A stretch of DNA of 64,000 nucleotides from Mesorhizobium sp. (GCF_024710845.1 NZ_JANJTZ010000050.1:1-64000); one strand, 5' to 3'. Counted from the first letter of the stretch, positions 16,591-25,996 are shown. Numbers and translations are program-made. Notes: generated by a model from the letters alone, not told the origin.

Positions 16591-19500
16591 ATGAATGTCC
16601 AGCCCAGACCGAAAGATGCGATGATCCTGTCCGGCCGGGGTGTGACTGCCGTGCTCGGTCCGACCAACACCGGCAAGACCCATCTCGCCATCGAACGCAT
16701 GGTCGCCCACTCCTCCGGCATCATCGGCCTGCCGCTGCGCCTGCTCGCGCGCGAGGTCTATGGCCGCGTCGGCGAGAAGGTTGGTTTCGCCAACGTGTCG
16801 CTGATCACCGGCGAGGAGAAGATCCAGCCGCCCGGCGCGCGCTACTCGGTCTGCACAGTCGAGGCGCTGCCGCGGCAGACCAATGCCGCCTTCGTCGCCA
16901 TCGACGAGGTGCAGCTCGCCGGCGATCTCGAGCGCGGCCATATATTCACCGACCGGATCCTGCACCTGCGCGGCCGCGACGAGACGCTGCTGCTCGGCGC
17001 CGGCACCATGCGCGGCATCCTCGAGCGCATCCTGCGCGGTATCTCGGTCGTCGGCCGGCCGCGCATGTCGCAGCTTGCCTATGCCGGCCAGAAGAAGATC
17101 ACCCGCCTGCCGCGCCGTTCGGCGATCGTCGCCTTCTCGGCGGAAGAGGTCTACGCCATCGGCGAGCTGATCCGCCGCCAGCGCGGCGGCGTCGCGGTCG
17201 TCCTCGGCGCGCTGTCGCCACGCACCCGCAACAAGCAGGTCGAGCTCTACCAGTCCGGCGATGTCGATTTCCTCGTCGCCACCGACGCGATCGGCATGGG
17301 CCTCAATCTCGACGTCGACCACGTCGCTTTCGCCCAGAACCGCAAGTTCGACGGCTATCAGTATCGCGATCTCTCCGCCGCCGAGATCGGCCAGATCGCA
17401 GGACGCGCCGGGCGCCACGTCCGCGACGGCACTTTCGGCGTCACCGGCCAGGTGATTCCGTTCGACGAAGAGCTGATCGAGAAGATCGAGGGCCACGAGT
17501 TCGAACCGGTTCGCGTCCTGCAGTGGCGCACGCCCGACTTCGATTTCGCGAGCCTCGAGGCGCTGCGCCGCTCCATCGAGACGCCGCCGCAGGTCGAGGG
17601 CCTGACGAAGGCGCTTCCCGCGGTCGACCAGAAGGCGCTCGAATATCTCGCCCGCGATCCGATGATCCGCGACCTCGCCACCACCCGCGAGCGGGTCGCG
17701 CTTCTGTGGGACGCCTGCGCGCTCCCCGACTATCGCCGCATCGCGCCTGCCCAGCACGCCGACCTGATCGGCTCGATCTACCAGGACCTCGCGGAACACG
17801 GCCACGTCGACGAAGCCTACATGGCCGAACAGGTCCGCCGGGCCGATTCCAGCGAGGGCGACATCGACACGCTGTCCCACCGCATCGCCCAGATCCGCAC
17901 CTGGACCTTCGTGTCGCACCGGCCCGGCTGGCTTGCCGATCCGGCACACTGGCAGGAAAAAACGCGCGAGATCGAAGACAGACTGTCGGACGCGCTGCAT
18001 GAGCGGTTGACGAAACGCTTCGTAGACCGCAGGACATCCGTGCTCATGAGGCGCCTTAGAGAAAACACGATGCTCGAAGCCGAAATCAGTCAAACGGGCG
18101 AGGTCTCCGTCGAGGGTCACCACGTCGGAGAATTGCAGGGCTTCCGCTTTACCGCCGACGCGTCGGCGGGCGGCGAGGACGCGAAGGCCGTTCGCGCCGC
18201 CGCGCAGAAAGCACTGGCGACCGAGTTCGAGACCCGCGCCGAACGTTTTTCGGCCTGCGCCAACGGCGATCTGGCGCTTGCCAACGACGGCACGCTGCGC
18301 TGGCTCGGCCAGCCCATCGGTACGCTGGTCGAGGGCGAGGAGGCGCTGAAGCCCCGTGTCATCCTGCTTGCCGACGAACAGCTGACCGGCCCGGCCCGCG
18401 ACAAGGTCGCCGCGCGCGCCGATCGCTTCGTCGCCTGGCAGGTCGAACTGCTGCTCAAGCCGCTCGTCGATCTGAAGAATGCCGAACAGCTCACCGGCAT
18501 CGCCCGCGGCCTTGCCTATCGCCTGGTCGAGAGCTTCGGGCTGCTCAACCGCCGCGACGTCGCCGACGAGATGAAGTCGCTCGAGCAGGATTCGCGGGCA
18601 GCACTCCGCCGGCTCGGCGTGCGCTTCGGCGCCTATCACATCTTCCTGCCCGCGCTGCTCAAGCCCGCCCCGGCCGGCCTTTTGACGCTGCTCTGGGCGC
18701 TGAAGAACGACGGCAAGGACAAGCCAGGCTTCGGCGATCCGGTCAACGCGCTCGCCACCGGCCGCACCTCGGTCGTCGTCGACCCGCAGTTCGACCGCGA
18801 GTTCTACAAGCTCGCCGGCTTCCGCATCCTCGGACGCCGGGCGGTGCGCGTCGACATTCTCGAACGCGTTGCCGATCTGATCCGCCCGGCGCTCGCCTGG
18901 AAACCCGGTTCGGCATCGCGTCCGGACGGCGCCTATGACGGCAGCTCCTTCCTCGTGACGCCGCCGATGATGTCGATCCTCGGCGCCACCGCGACCGATA
19001 TGGAGGAGATCCTGAAGGCGCTAGGCTATCGCGCCGAGCCCAAGCCTCAGGCCGATGTCGCCCAGCGCCTGGCAAAGATCGATGCCGACGCGGCGGAAGC
19101 CGCCCGGCTGAGGGCGGAGGCGCATGCCGCTGCGGAAGCGGCGAGGGCCGCCGAAGCCGCCGCTGCGCCCGATGCGACGACGGAGCCTGTCGCGGTGGAA
19201 GCTGAAACCGCGCCTGTCTCGGCCGATGCGGCCGACCTGCCGCAGGCCGTTGTCGAAGGGATGGACGCCGCCCCGCTGGACGGCGCCGACCTTGCCGCCG
19301 AGGCGATCGCTCCCGTGGCTGTCGAGGAAGCGCCTGAAGTCGAGGACAGTGTTGCCGCTGAAGAGTCCCCCGTCGAACAACCGTCCGAGATCGCGGCGGA
19401 GGCTGTCGCTCCGGTGGTCGTCGAGGCGGCGTCCGACGTCGAGGCTCCCGCATCGCCCGAGCCGTCCGTCGTGCAGGATGTTCCTGCGGCCGACACCGTT

Positions 19501-19920
19501 CCTGCCGCGCCTGAAGAGCCCAAGACCGTGCTCTTGTGGCGGCCTGCCCGCAACGAGAACCGCTTCCGCAACCAGCGGCCGGGCGCGCGCGACGGCGCGC
19601 CGCAGGGCCGCCGCGACCGTGGCCGTGGCAATAAGGGTCGCGACGCCGCCAAGCCGGAGGATGCCGCGCCGAAGGAGCCGAAGGTGCTGTGGCGCGCGGA
19701 CGATCCTCAGTTCCAGCGCAAGCCGCGCCCCGAAGGCGAACGCGACAATCGCAACCGCAACCGTCACGACGGAAAGCCTCACGAAGGCAAGCGTAGCGAC
19801 GGCAGGCCCGAGCGCAAGTTCGAGAACCAGTCCCGTCCGCGCGAGGAGAAGCCGCGGCCGGTCGATCCGGATTCGCCCTTCGCCAAGCTCGCCGCACTGC
19901 GCGATCAGCTCCGCAAGTAG
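16591..19920 (+). CDS. Suv3-like superfamily 2 helicase
   Basis: A 1109-residue protein related to the mitochondrial RNA helicase Suv3. Walker A is GPTNTGKT (residues 23-30), the Walker B box is D105-E-V-Q instead of DEAD, and motif VI is QIAGRAGR (268-275). The N-terminal ~450 residues form the helicase core. A middle region (to ~800) is conserved in alphaproteobacteria. The last ~290 residues are a long Ala/Glu/Val/Pro low-complexity segment followed by an Arg/Asn/Asp-rich basic tail that probably binds RNA. It precedes the S4, fdxA and carD genes, an order common in rhizobia. A role in RNA turnover is inferred. Confidence 0.9.
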   Translation: MNVQPRPKDAMILSGRGVTAVLGPTNTGKTHLAIERMVAHSSGIIGLPLRLLAREVYGRVGEKVGFANVSLITGEEKIQPPGARYSVCTVEALPRQTNAAFVAIDEVQLAGDLERGHIFTDRILHLRGRDETLLLGAGTMRGILERILRGISVVGRPRMSQLAYAGQKKITRLPRRSAIVAFSAEEVYAIGELIRRQRGGVAVVLGALSPRTRNKQVELYQSGDVDFLVATDAIGMGLNLDVDHVAFAQNRKFDGYQYRDLSAAEIGQIAGRAGRHVRDGTFGVTGQVIPFDEELIEKIEGHEFEPVRVLQWRTPDFDFASLEALRRSIETPPQVEGLTKALPAVDQKALEYLARDPMIRDLATTRERVALLWDACALPDYRRIAPAQHADLIGSIYQDLAEHGHVDEAYMAEQVRRADSSEGDIDTLSHRIAQIRTWTFVSHRPGWLADPAHWQEKTREIEDRLSDALHERLTKRFVDRRTSVLMRRLRENTMLEAEISQTGEVSVEGHHVGELQGFRFTADASAGGEDAKAVRAAAQKALATEFETRAERFSACANGDLALANDGTLRWLGQPIGTLVEGEEALKPRVILLADEQLTGPARDKVAARADRFVAWQVELLLKPLVDLKNAEQLTGIARGLAYRLVESFGLLNRRDVADEMKSLEQDSRAALRRLGVRFGAYHIFLPALLKPAPAGLLTLLWALKNDGKDKPGFGDPVNALATGRTSVVVDPQFDREFYKLAGFRILGRRAVRVDILERVADLIRPALAWKPGSASRPDGAYDGSSFLVTPPMMSILGATATDMEEILKALGYRAEPKPQADVAQRLAKIDADAAEAARLRAEAHAAAEAARAAEAAAAPDATTEPVAVEAETAPVSADAADLPQAVVEGMDAAPLDGADLAAEAIAPVAVEEAPEVEDSVAAEESPVEQPSEIAAEAVAPVVVEAASDVEAPASPEPSVVQDVPAADTVPAAPEEPKTVLLWRPARNENRFRNQRPGARDGAPQGRRDRGRGNKGRDAAKPEDAAPKEPKVLWRADDPQFQRKPRPEGERDNRNRNRHDGKPHEGKRSDGRPERKFENQSRPREEKPRPVDPDSPFAKLAALRDQLRK

Positions 19921-19923
19921 GGC

Positions 19924-20307
19924 ATGGCGGCGGCCGGCAGCCAGCGCATCGACAAGTGGCTGTTCTTCGCGCGCGTCGTGAAATCCCGTTCGCTTGCCGC
20001 GAAGCTGGTCCAGTCGGGCGGCGTGCGCATCAATTCGGTCAAGACCGACCAGCCGTCCGCGACGGTGAAGCCGGGCGACGGGGTGACCGTGACGCTCGAA
20101 CGTCGGGTGCTCGTCTATCGCGTCGTCTCGGGTGGAATGCGCCGGGGCCCCGCGGAAGAGGCACGCACTCTCTACGAAGATCTCACTCCGCCGCCGTTGC
20201 CGCGCGAGGAACGCGTGACCGCGGCCGAACGTGAACCGGGTTCCGGACGCCCGACGAAGCGTGACCGCAGGCTGACCGACAGGCTGCGAAACGACGACCG
20301 GGACTGA
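19924..20307 (+). CDS. S4-domain RNA-binding protein (Hsp15-like)
   Basis: A 127-residue protein with an N-terminal S4 domain ([20 protein letters not shown], then '[14 protein letters not shown]'). A basic C-terminal tail ([16 protein letters not shown]) follows. It is similar to Hsp15, which rescues stalled 50S subunits carrying nascent peptides. It begins 3 nt after the helicase stop, so the two are almost certainly cotranscribed. Confidence 0.9.
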   Translation: MAAAGSQRIDKWLFFARVVKSRSLAAKLVQSGGVRINSVKTDQPSATVKPGDGVTVTLERRVLVYRVVSGGMRRGPAEEARTLYEDLTPPPLPREERVTAAEREPGSGRPTKRDRRLTDRLRNDDRD

Positions 20308-20431
20308 CACTGCCGGTCAGGATCGTTGGAATTCCATTTCCCGATGGGTGACCCGCGCGGCAAACCGCCCCTTGCACGGCCATCCCAAACTCGCTACCCA
20401 ACCGCCCTACAAGACCGCCGGAGCCCGTCCG

Positions 20432-20770
20432 ATGACCTATATCGTCACCGACAACTGCATCAAGTGCAAGTACATGGACTGCATTGAGGTCTGTCCGGTC
20501 GACTGTTTCTACGAAGGCGAGAACATGCTCGTCATCCATCCCGACGAGTGTATCGACTGCGGTGTGTGCGAGCCGGAATGTCCCGCCGACGCGATTAAGC
20601 CCGACACCGAGCCCGGACTCGACAAGTGGCTGAAGATCAACACGGAATACGCTTCGATCTGGCCCAACATCACGCAGAAGGGCGAACCGCCCGCGGACGC
20701 CAAGGAGTTCGACGGCGTCGCCGGCAAGTTTGAGAAGTTCTTCTCGCCGGAACCCGGCAAGGGCGACTGA
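20432..20770 (+). CDS. fdxA: 7Fe-8S ferredoxin FdxA
   Basis: A 112-residue ferredoxin I type protein. Cysteines at 9, 12, 17, 21, 25, 40, 43, 46 and 50 match the [3Fe-4S][4Fe-4S] pattern of Azotobacter FdI. The ATG at 20432 gives the standard [17 protein letters not shown] start; the upstream extension to 20348 lacks similarity. Soluble electron carrier, located between S4 and carD genes as in related genomes. Confidence 0.95.
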   Translation: MTYIVTDNCIKCKYMDCIEVCPVDCFYEGENMLVIHPDECIDCGVCEPECPADAIKPDTEPGLDKWLKINTEYASIWPNITQKGEPPADAKEFDGVAGKFEKFFSPEPGKGD

Positions 20771-21116
20771 GAGCGGCCGGGACTCATCGGCCGGGTTAAC
20801 CTTCACCGCGCGGAATCCCGCCGCGGCGCCTTCGCGCATGCGGCAAATTGTTGATTTCGACGCGAAATTATGTTACCTAACCTTTTACATGCTGGTGACA
20901 CGACGTCTCTTAATGGCGCTGAGCCTGACTCATCGAAAGGTTTGAACTGATTTCGGACCAGGGCGATCCGGGCGTCGCGCTTCGTTTGCGCGCGTAACGC
21001 TGCCTTCCTTTCCGAAGCCGTTCTGCCATGTCCCGCATACCGCATGGCCTGCGACCGGGCCGCAGCATGATGTCTCACGGCTTGTCCCGGAGACACGAAC
21101 AGGAGTTTGAAGCGTA
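20771..21116 (+). other. Leader and promoter region of carD
   Basis: About 346 bp without a gene. An A/T-rich block at 20845-20900 (TTGTTG...TTATGTTACC) is the likely promoter of carD, but the exact -35/-10 pair is ambiguous. Repeated CGGCCGGG copies follow the fdxA stop. The remaining roughly 200 bp would form a long carD 5' leader; no known riboswitch is recognised. Confidence 0.45.
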
Positions 21117-21725
21117 ATGGCAATCCCGCAGAAGAAGAGTCCGGCAGCGCGCAACGGTTTCAAGACCGGCGAGTTCATCGTCTATCCCGCGCACGGCGTC
21201 GGCCAGATCGTCTCGATCGACGAGCAGGAGGTCGCGGGACACAAGCTTGAACTCTTCGTTATCGATTTCCAGAAGGACAAGATGCGCCTGAAGGTCCCCG
21301 TCGCGAAGGCCGCGACGATCGGCATGCGCAAGCTGTCCGAGACCGATTATGTCGAGCGTGCGCTGAAGGTCGTGCAGGGCCGCGCCCGCGTGAAACGCAC
21401 CATGTGGTCGCGCCGCGCCCAGGAATACGACGCGAAGATCAATTCGGGCGATCTGATCTCGATCTCCGAGGTGGTTCGCGACCTCTACCGCGCCGAGAAC
21501 CAGCCGGAGCAGTCCTATTCCGAACGGCAGCTCTACGAAGCCGCGCTCGACCGCATGGCGCGCGAGATCGCCGCGGTCAACAAGATGTCCGAGACCGAGG
21601 CTGTCCGCCTGATCGAGGTCAACCTGAACAAGGGTCCCAAGCGCGGCGCCAAGGCCGCCAACGAGGGCGACGCTGAAACGGAAGGCGACGCCGAGGTGGA
21701 GCCCGAACAGGAAGAAGCGGCCTGA
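21117..21725 (+). CDS. carD: CarD-family transcription regulator
   Basis: A 202-residue CarD/CdnL protein. The N-terminal Tudor-like RNA-polymerase interaction domain (KTGEFIVYPAHGVGQI, residues ~16-75) is followed by the helical DNA-binding domain with 'TMWSRRAQEYDAKINSGDL', and then an acidic tail (E-rich, last 25 residues). It stabilises open promoter complexes, notably at rRNA promoters, and is usually essential or growth-critical. Strong terminator downstream. Confidence 0.95.
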   Translation: MAIPQKKSPAARNGFKTGEFIVYPAHGVGQIVSIDEQEVAGHKLELFVIDFQKDKMRLKVPVAKAATIGMRKLSETDYVERALKVVQGRARVKRTMWSRRAQEYDAKINSGDLISISEVVRDLYRAENQPEQSYSERQLYEAALDRMAREIAAVNKMSETEAVRLIEVNLNKGPKRGAKAANEGDAETEGDAEVEPEQEEAA

Positions 21726-21753
21726 GCTGTCTGCGACCTGACACGAGATGATG

Positions 21754-21780
21754 AAACCCGGCCTCACGGCCGGGTTTTTT
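21754..21780 (+). terminator. carD terminator
   Basis: The stem AAACCCGGCC (21754-21763) / GGCCGGGTTT (21768-21777) with a TCAC loop is followed by a T run. A textbook intrinsic terminator 28 nt after the carD stop. Confidence 0.92.
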
Positions 21781-21803
21781 CGTTCGAATACGCACTTCCC
21801 CGA

Positions 21804-21845
21804 GGTCGTCATTCTCGGGCTTGACCCGAGAATCTGCCGACGCTC
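21804..21845. repeat. Palindromic intergenic element, single arm
   Basis: GTCATTCTCGGGCTTGACCC then GAGAATC repeats the left arm of the element at 13957-14062 with compensating changes (CTCGGG.../...CCCGAG retained and the T/A pair swapped). The stem is preserved. Confidence 0.8.
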
Positions 21846-21874
21846 CCGAGCAACTCGCCTCTGCGAGCGGCTCT

Positions 21875-23002
21875 CTACGACAACCCCTGCACGATTGCCC
21901 GAAACAGCGCGATCGTCTCGTGCTCGCGATAGGACGTCTCGTCGTTGGTCATGCCGTAGTTTCGGCTGGCCGAGAGCTTCACGATCGTCACGCCTCGTGC
22001 CGGGTTGACGTAGACGAACTGGTTGTAGACGCCGATGGCGGCATACTCGCCCTCCGCACCGTCGATCACCCACCACTGGTAGCCGTAGCCGAACACCGGA
22101 TCGACGACACCGGGCATGAGATGCGGAGCGTCTGGCGTCACCGATGCCTCGACCCATGCGGCGGGCACGACCTGCCGCCCCTGCCAGGCGCCGCCCAGGC
22201 GATAGAGCTCGCCGATCTTGGCATAGTCGCGCGCGGTGGCGTTGAGGCAGGCATAGGCCATCTCCATGCCGGTGTCGTCGAGCAGCCAGTGGCCCGACGA
22301 TTCCATGCCAAGCGGGTGCCACAGCTTTTCCTGCATATAGTCCGCGATCGTCCTCCCGGTCGCGGCCTTCAGCAGCATGCCGAGCACCTGGGTGTCCATG
22401 CTATTGTAGTGGCAGACAGTCCCCGGCTCCGTCGCCCGCTTCAGCGTCGGCACGAAGTCAGCCATCGCGCCGCCATCCGCCGATATTTTTGCGAAGCGAT
22501 TGATGTCGGAATCGGGGTCGGAATAGTCCTCGTCCCAGCCTCCGCCGGACGACATCTGCAGGATGTCCTTGATCCGCACCCGGTCATAGGCGGAGCCTGC
22601 AAGAGACGGAACGTAAGCCGTGACCGGCTCCTCGATCGAGCGAATCGCGCCCTCGGCGACCGCGATGCCGAGCGCCGCCGAAATGAAGCTCTTGGCCACC
22701 GACATCGATACCCAGCACGTCCCGCGCCCGCCGAACGCCGCGTAGTGCTCGAAGCGCACGGCACCGTCCTCGAGCACCAACAACGCCATAGTGTCCGTCT
22801 CGGCGAGGAAATCCTCCGTCGAGCGCCGCTCGCCGAGATAGACATAGGTCGACGGGAGCGGGATCGGCGAGCCGTCGGGGAAGTCGTATGGCTCGGGCGA
22901 CGCGCTCATCTCCGCGGCCGGGATGAACTCCCGCAGCCGGCCGAAATTCTCGTGCTGCGGCGCACCGGTGAACAGGCTTGAAATGTACTCGGCACGGTTC
23001 AT
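21875..23002 (-). CDS. Serine hydrolase, beta-lactamase/esterase family
   Basis: A 375-residue protein of the class C beta-lactamase-like family (esterase, D-aminopeptidase or similar). The nucleophile motif S-x-x-K is in 'SMSVAKSF' and the Y-x-N/S motif is in 'CHYNSMD'. No signal peptide is seen from the ATG at 23002, so it is probably cytoplasmic. A longer frame upstream has the composition of a shadow of the OsmC gene. Substrate unknown. Confidence 0.88.
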   Translation of the reverse strand: MNRAEYISSLFTGAPQHENFGRLREFIPAAEMSASPEPYDFPDGSPIPLPSTYVYLGERRSTEDFLAETDTMALLVLEDGAVRFEHYAAFGGRGTCWVSMSVAKSFISAALGIAVAEGAIRSIEEPVTAYVPSLAGSAYDRVRIKDILQMSSGGGWDEDYSDPDSDINRFAKISADGGAMADFVPTLKRATEPGTVCHYNSMDTQVLGMLLKAATGRTIADYMQEKLWHPLGMESSGHWLLDDTGMEMAYACLNATARDYAKIGELYRLGGAWQGRQVVPAAWVEASVTPDAPHLMPGVVDPVFGYGYQWWVIDGAEGEYAAIGVYNQFVYVNPARGVTIVKLSASRNYGMTNDETSYREHETIALFRAIVQGLS

Positions 23003-23100
23003 CACGGGTCCTTCGGTCGGCTGCGCGCTCGGCGAAGGCCGCTCGATAGACCAGAACCGGTCGAAGTCAAAGGTGGTAGCCGCGGCCTCCGGTCGATTGC

Positions 23101-23526
23101 TCAGCCGAGCTTTGCGTCCAGCGTGACTTTGATCGCGCCGAGCGCCTGCGACACGGGGCAGCCGGCCTTGGCCTTCTCCGCCAGTTCCTTGAATTTGGCC
23201 GCGTCGATGCCTGGCACCTTGCCGACGAGCGTCAGCGCGCTGCCGGTGATGCCGGTTCCGGGAACCAGCGTCACGACGGCCTTGGCCTCGAGGCTCGCGG
23301 CCGGCGTGCCGTTCTCGGCGAGGAAGTGCGACAGCTGCATGGCGAAACACCCCGCATGCGCGGCGGCGATCAGCTCCTCCGGATTGGTGCCGGACATGCC
23401 GGTCTCATCCACGAAACGCCCCTTGAACGAATAGGGCAGCGCCTTCAGCGCACCGCTCTGCGAGTCGAGCACTCCTGTGCCCTCCTTCAAGTTGCCCTTC
23501 CATACGGCTGTGGCGTGACGGTCCAT
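23101..23526 (-). CDS. osmC: OsmC-family peroxiredoxin
   Basis: A 141-residue OsmC-type organic hydroperoxide reductase. The two redox cysteines C60 (AHAGCFAM) and C123 (AKAGCPVSQ) are in place. Length and start (MDRHATAVWKGNLKEGTG) fit the OsmC subfamily rather than Ohr. It lies 98 bp upstream of the serine hydrolase gene on the same strand. Confidence 0.92.
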   Translation of the reverse strand: MDRHATAVWKGNLKEGTGVLDSQSGALKALPYSFKGRFVDETGMSGTNPEELIAAAHAGCFAMQLSHFLAENGTPAASLEAKAVVTLVPGTGITGSALTLVGKVPGIDAAKFKELAEKAKAGCPVSQALGAIKVTLDAKLG

Positions 23527-23630
23527 TATGATCTCCCTGTATCGACGGCCGAGGTTGGCCCGCCAGGGAGAACATAGCGCGCAGACGCGCGCTTTCCACG
23601 AAACTTTCGCGCCGAACCAGTTCGACGGGT

Positions 23631-24881
23631 TCAGATCGCCTCGCCGCGCAGCAGCCGGGGCGCGGCGGGACTGAGGCCCGACGCCTGGCCGATGAAGTAG
23701 TTCTTCATCCGCGGCATGCGGTCGACCAGGCCCAGGCCGATGTCGCGCAGCGCTCTCAGCGGTCCGAAATCGTTGGAGAACAGCCGGTTCAGCACGTCCG
23801 TCGTGACGCCCATCTGCACCGTATCGAAGCGCCGCCAGCGTTCGTACTGCTGGAGAACGTCGAGCGCGCCGATGTCCTGACCGAGCCGATCGGCCTCGAC
23901 AATCACTTCGGCCAGGGCGGCGGCATCCCTGAAGCCCATGTTCAGTCCCTGCCCGGCGATCGGATGCATGCCGTGTGCGGCATCCCCGGCCAGGGCGAAC
24001 CGCGGCGCGACGAAGGCTCGTGCCAGCGTCAGCCCCAGCGGCCAGGCCTTGCGGCCGCCCTCGACGCGGATCTCGCCGAGTCTGAGGCCGAAGCGCTGCT
24101 CGAGTTCCGTCTCGAACACGAGATCGTCCTCGGCGACGATCCGGTTCGCGTCCTCGGTGCGCTCCGTCCAGACGATGGAAGAGCGGTTACCCTTCAGGGG
24201 CAGGATCGCGAACGGTCCGGCGGGCAGGAAATGTTCCTCGGCCCGGCCGTGATGCGGACGCTCATGCGCCACGGTGCAAACGATGCCCGACTGGCCGTAG
24301 TCCCAATGCACGGTCTTGATGCCGGCCATGTCGCGCAGCTTCGAGCGGACGCCATCCGCGGCGACCAGCAGCCTGGCGTCGATGCTGATGCCATCGGCGA
24401 GCGCAACGGAGACACGAGACGGCCCGGTCGCGAAATGGTCGACCGCCACGCCCTCGATGATGTCGATGCCCAGCGCCGCCGCGCGCTTTCGCAACGCCCC
24501 GTTGAGCACCTTGTTGTCCACCATATGAGCGAAGGGCTCGCCGGGGGCGACCTCGCCGCCAAAGGTCAGGAAGACGGGACGCACCGGGTCGGCGGTGCGC
24601 GAATCCGTGACGATCATCTCGGTGATTGCCTGCGCTTGCGGCTCGATCTCGGCCCAGCAGCCGAGCCGGTCCAGCATCCGGCACGCGGCGGCCGCGATGG
24701 CCGAGGAGCGGCCGTCCTTGCGCCACACCTCCGGCGGCGCGGCATCGACCACCGCGACCTTGAGCGACGGGCGAGCTTGGACGATCGCCACGGCAGTCGC
24801 AAGCCCGACATAGCCGGCGCCGGCGACCAGCACATCGAATCGCGCGCCGGGCACGGCTTCAGGATTCTTGACTTCCGGCAT
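23631..24881 (-). CDS. UbiH/UbiF/Coq6-family ubiquinone hydroxylase
   Basis: A 416-residue FAD-dependent monooxygenase of the UbiH/COQ6 family. An N-terminal Rossmann motif (VLVAGAGYVGLATA, residues ~17-30) and the FAD motif 'ALAGDAAHGMHPIAGQGLN' are visible. It is likely one of the ring hydroxylases of ubiquinone synthesis; which carbon it modifies cannot be told from sequence. The ATG at 24881 sits 7 nt after AGGAGG; an earlier ATG at 24887 is too close to that site. Divergent from tesB. Confidence 0.88.
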   Translation of the reverse strand: MPEVKNPEAVPGARFDVLVAGAGYVGLATAVAIVQARPSLKVAVVDAAPPEVWRKDGRSSAIAAAACRMLDRLGCWAEIEPQAQAITEMIVTDSRTADPVRPVFLTFGGEVAPGEPFAHMVDNKVLNGALRKRAAALGIDIIEGVAVDHFATGPSRVSVALADGISIDARLLVAADGVRSKLRDMAGIKTVHWDYGQSGIVCTVAHERPHHGRAEEHFLPAGPFAILPLKGNRSSIVWTERTEDANRIVAEDDLVFETELEQRFGLRLGEIRVEGGRKAWPLGLTLARAFVAPRFALAGDAAHGMHPIAGQGLNMGFRDAAALAEVIVEADRLGQDIGALDVLQQYERWRRFDTVQMGVTTDVLNRLFSNDFGPLRALRDIGLGLVDRMPRMKNYFIGQASGLSPAAPRLLRGEAI

Positions 24882-24988
24882 GTCCATTCCTCCTCGGACG
24901 GTCGAGCGGCCTTGACATACCGCCGCCACCTGTCCGAATGCCTGTTTTGCGGCCCTTGTCGGGGCACTTGCCCACGGAAGCAGCAGCC

Positions 24989-25864
24989 ATGCCGGCCGAA
25001 CCGCAGACGATCCAGTCCATTCTCGAACTCGAGCAGCTTGAACACAACCTGTTTCGTGGTCGCAGCCCCGAGACCTCCTGGCAGCGCGTCTTCGGCGGCC
25101 AGGTGATCGCCCAGGCCCTGGTCGCGGCTCAACGCTGCGTCGAGGAGGAGCGCTATGTGCACTCCCTGCATGGCTACTTCATGCTGCCGGGCGATCCGTC
25201 GATCCCGATCATCTACCAGGTCGAGCGCCTCAGGGACGGAAGTTCCTTCACCACCCGTCGCGTCACCGCCATCCAGCACGGCAAGGCAATCTTCTCCCTC
25301 GAAGCCTCGTTCCAGGTTGACGAGGAGGGGCTGGACTTCCAGGTCCCCATGCCGCTCGACATTCCCGGCCCCGACGGACTGCTCAGCCAGCGCGAGATCA
25401 TCGAACGCTACGGCGACAGGATCCCGGCGGGCATAGCCCGCTTCTGGCGGCGCGAGCGGCCGATCGAGTTCAAGCCGGTCGACCTCGAGCATTACACCAG
25501 CCGGGAGAAGCTCGAGCCGCGTCAGAACAGCTGGGTCCGCGTCAAGGAAAAGGTGGCCGGCGACCGCCGGATCCAGGCGGCGGTGCTCGCCTATGTCTCC
25601 GACATGACGCTGCTCGACACCTCGACCTTCGCCCATGGCCGCATCATCGCCGATCCCGACATCCAGGCGGCGAGCCTCGACCACGCGATGTGGTTTCACC
25701 GTCCCGACAGTCTGGACGACTGGCTGCTCTATACACAGGACAGCCCCTCCACCTCCGGCTCGCGCGGCTTCACCCGCGGCGCTCTCTATTCGCGCGACGG
25801 CACGCTCGTGGCCTCCGTTGCACAGGAGGGACTCATCCGCCTGCGAACGAAGCAGAAGTCGTAA
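24989..25864 (+). CDS. tesB: Acyl-CoA thioesterase II
   Basis: A 291-residue double-hotdog thioesterase hydrolysing medium/long acyl-CoA. The N-terminal hotdog has 'VFGGQVIAQAL..A', the second has 'ADPDIQAASLDHAMWFHRP' with the conserved aspartate, and the C-terminus carries 'VASVAQEGLIR' with the catalytic Gln. The ATG at 24989 gives the family length. Confidence 0.93.
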   Translation: MPAEPQTIQSILELEQLEHNLFRGRSPETSWQRVFGGQVIAQALVAAQRCVEEERYVHSLHGYFMLPGDPSIPIIYQVERLRDGSSFTTRRVTAIQHGKAIFSLEASFQVDEEGLDFQVPMPLDIPGPDGLLSQREIIERYGDRIPAGIARFWRRERPIEFKPVDLEHYTSREKLEPRQNSWVRVKEKVAGDRRIQAAVLAYVSDMTLLDTSTFAHGRIIADPDIQAASLDHAMWFHRPDSLDDWLLYTQDSPSTSGSRGFTRGALYSRDGTLVASVAQEGLIRLRTKQKS

Positions 25865-25876
25865 GCATTCATTAAT

Positions 25877-25899
25877 CGATGCCTATTTTTTAGGCATCG
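25877..25899. terminator. Hairpin with all-T loop after tesB
   Basis: A perfect 9-bp stem CGATGCCTA (25877-25885) / TAGGCATCG (25891-25899) with a TTTTT loop, 12 nt after the tesB stop. No T-tract follows on the plus strand, so this is an unusual terminator or an RNA/DNA site. Confidence 0.5.
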
Positions 25900-25981
25900 C
25901 AGGAGTGCACAAAAAGCAGGCAGCCTCACCGGCCCTGCTCTTCGACAAGGATTTCATTGATTTAGTGGCTTCCGCGCCAGT

Positions 25982-25996
25982 TGGCACGGACCTTGA
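25982..25996 (+). promoter_or_regulatory. Sigma54-type promoter of glnK-amtB
   Basis: TGGCAC (25982-25987), five bases, TTGA (25993-25996) matches the -24/-12 consensus TGGCAC-N5-TTGC except for the last base. A TGCAC half-site at 25906-25910, about 75 bp upstream, could be part of an NtrC enhancer. Nitrogen-limited induction of glnK-amtB through NtrC is the expected control. Confidence 0.7.

Noticed and set aside
16561-18639. A 692-codon minus-strand frame inside the helicase gene
   Set aside because: Shadow of the helicase coding strand in GC-rich DNA; no domain or ribosome site.
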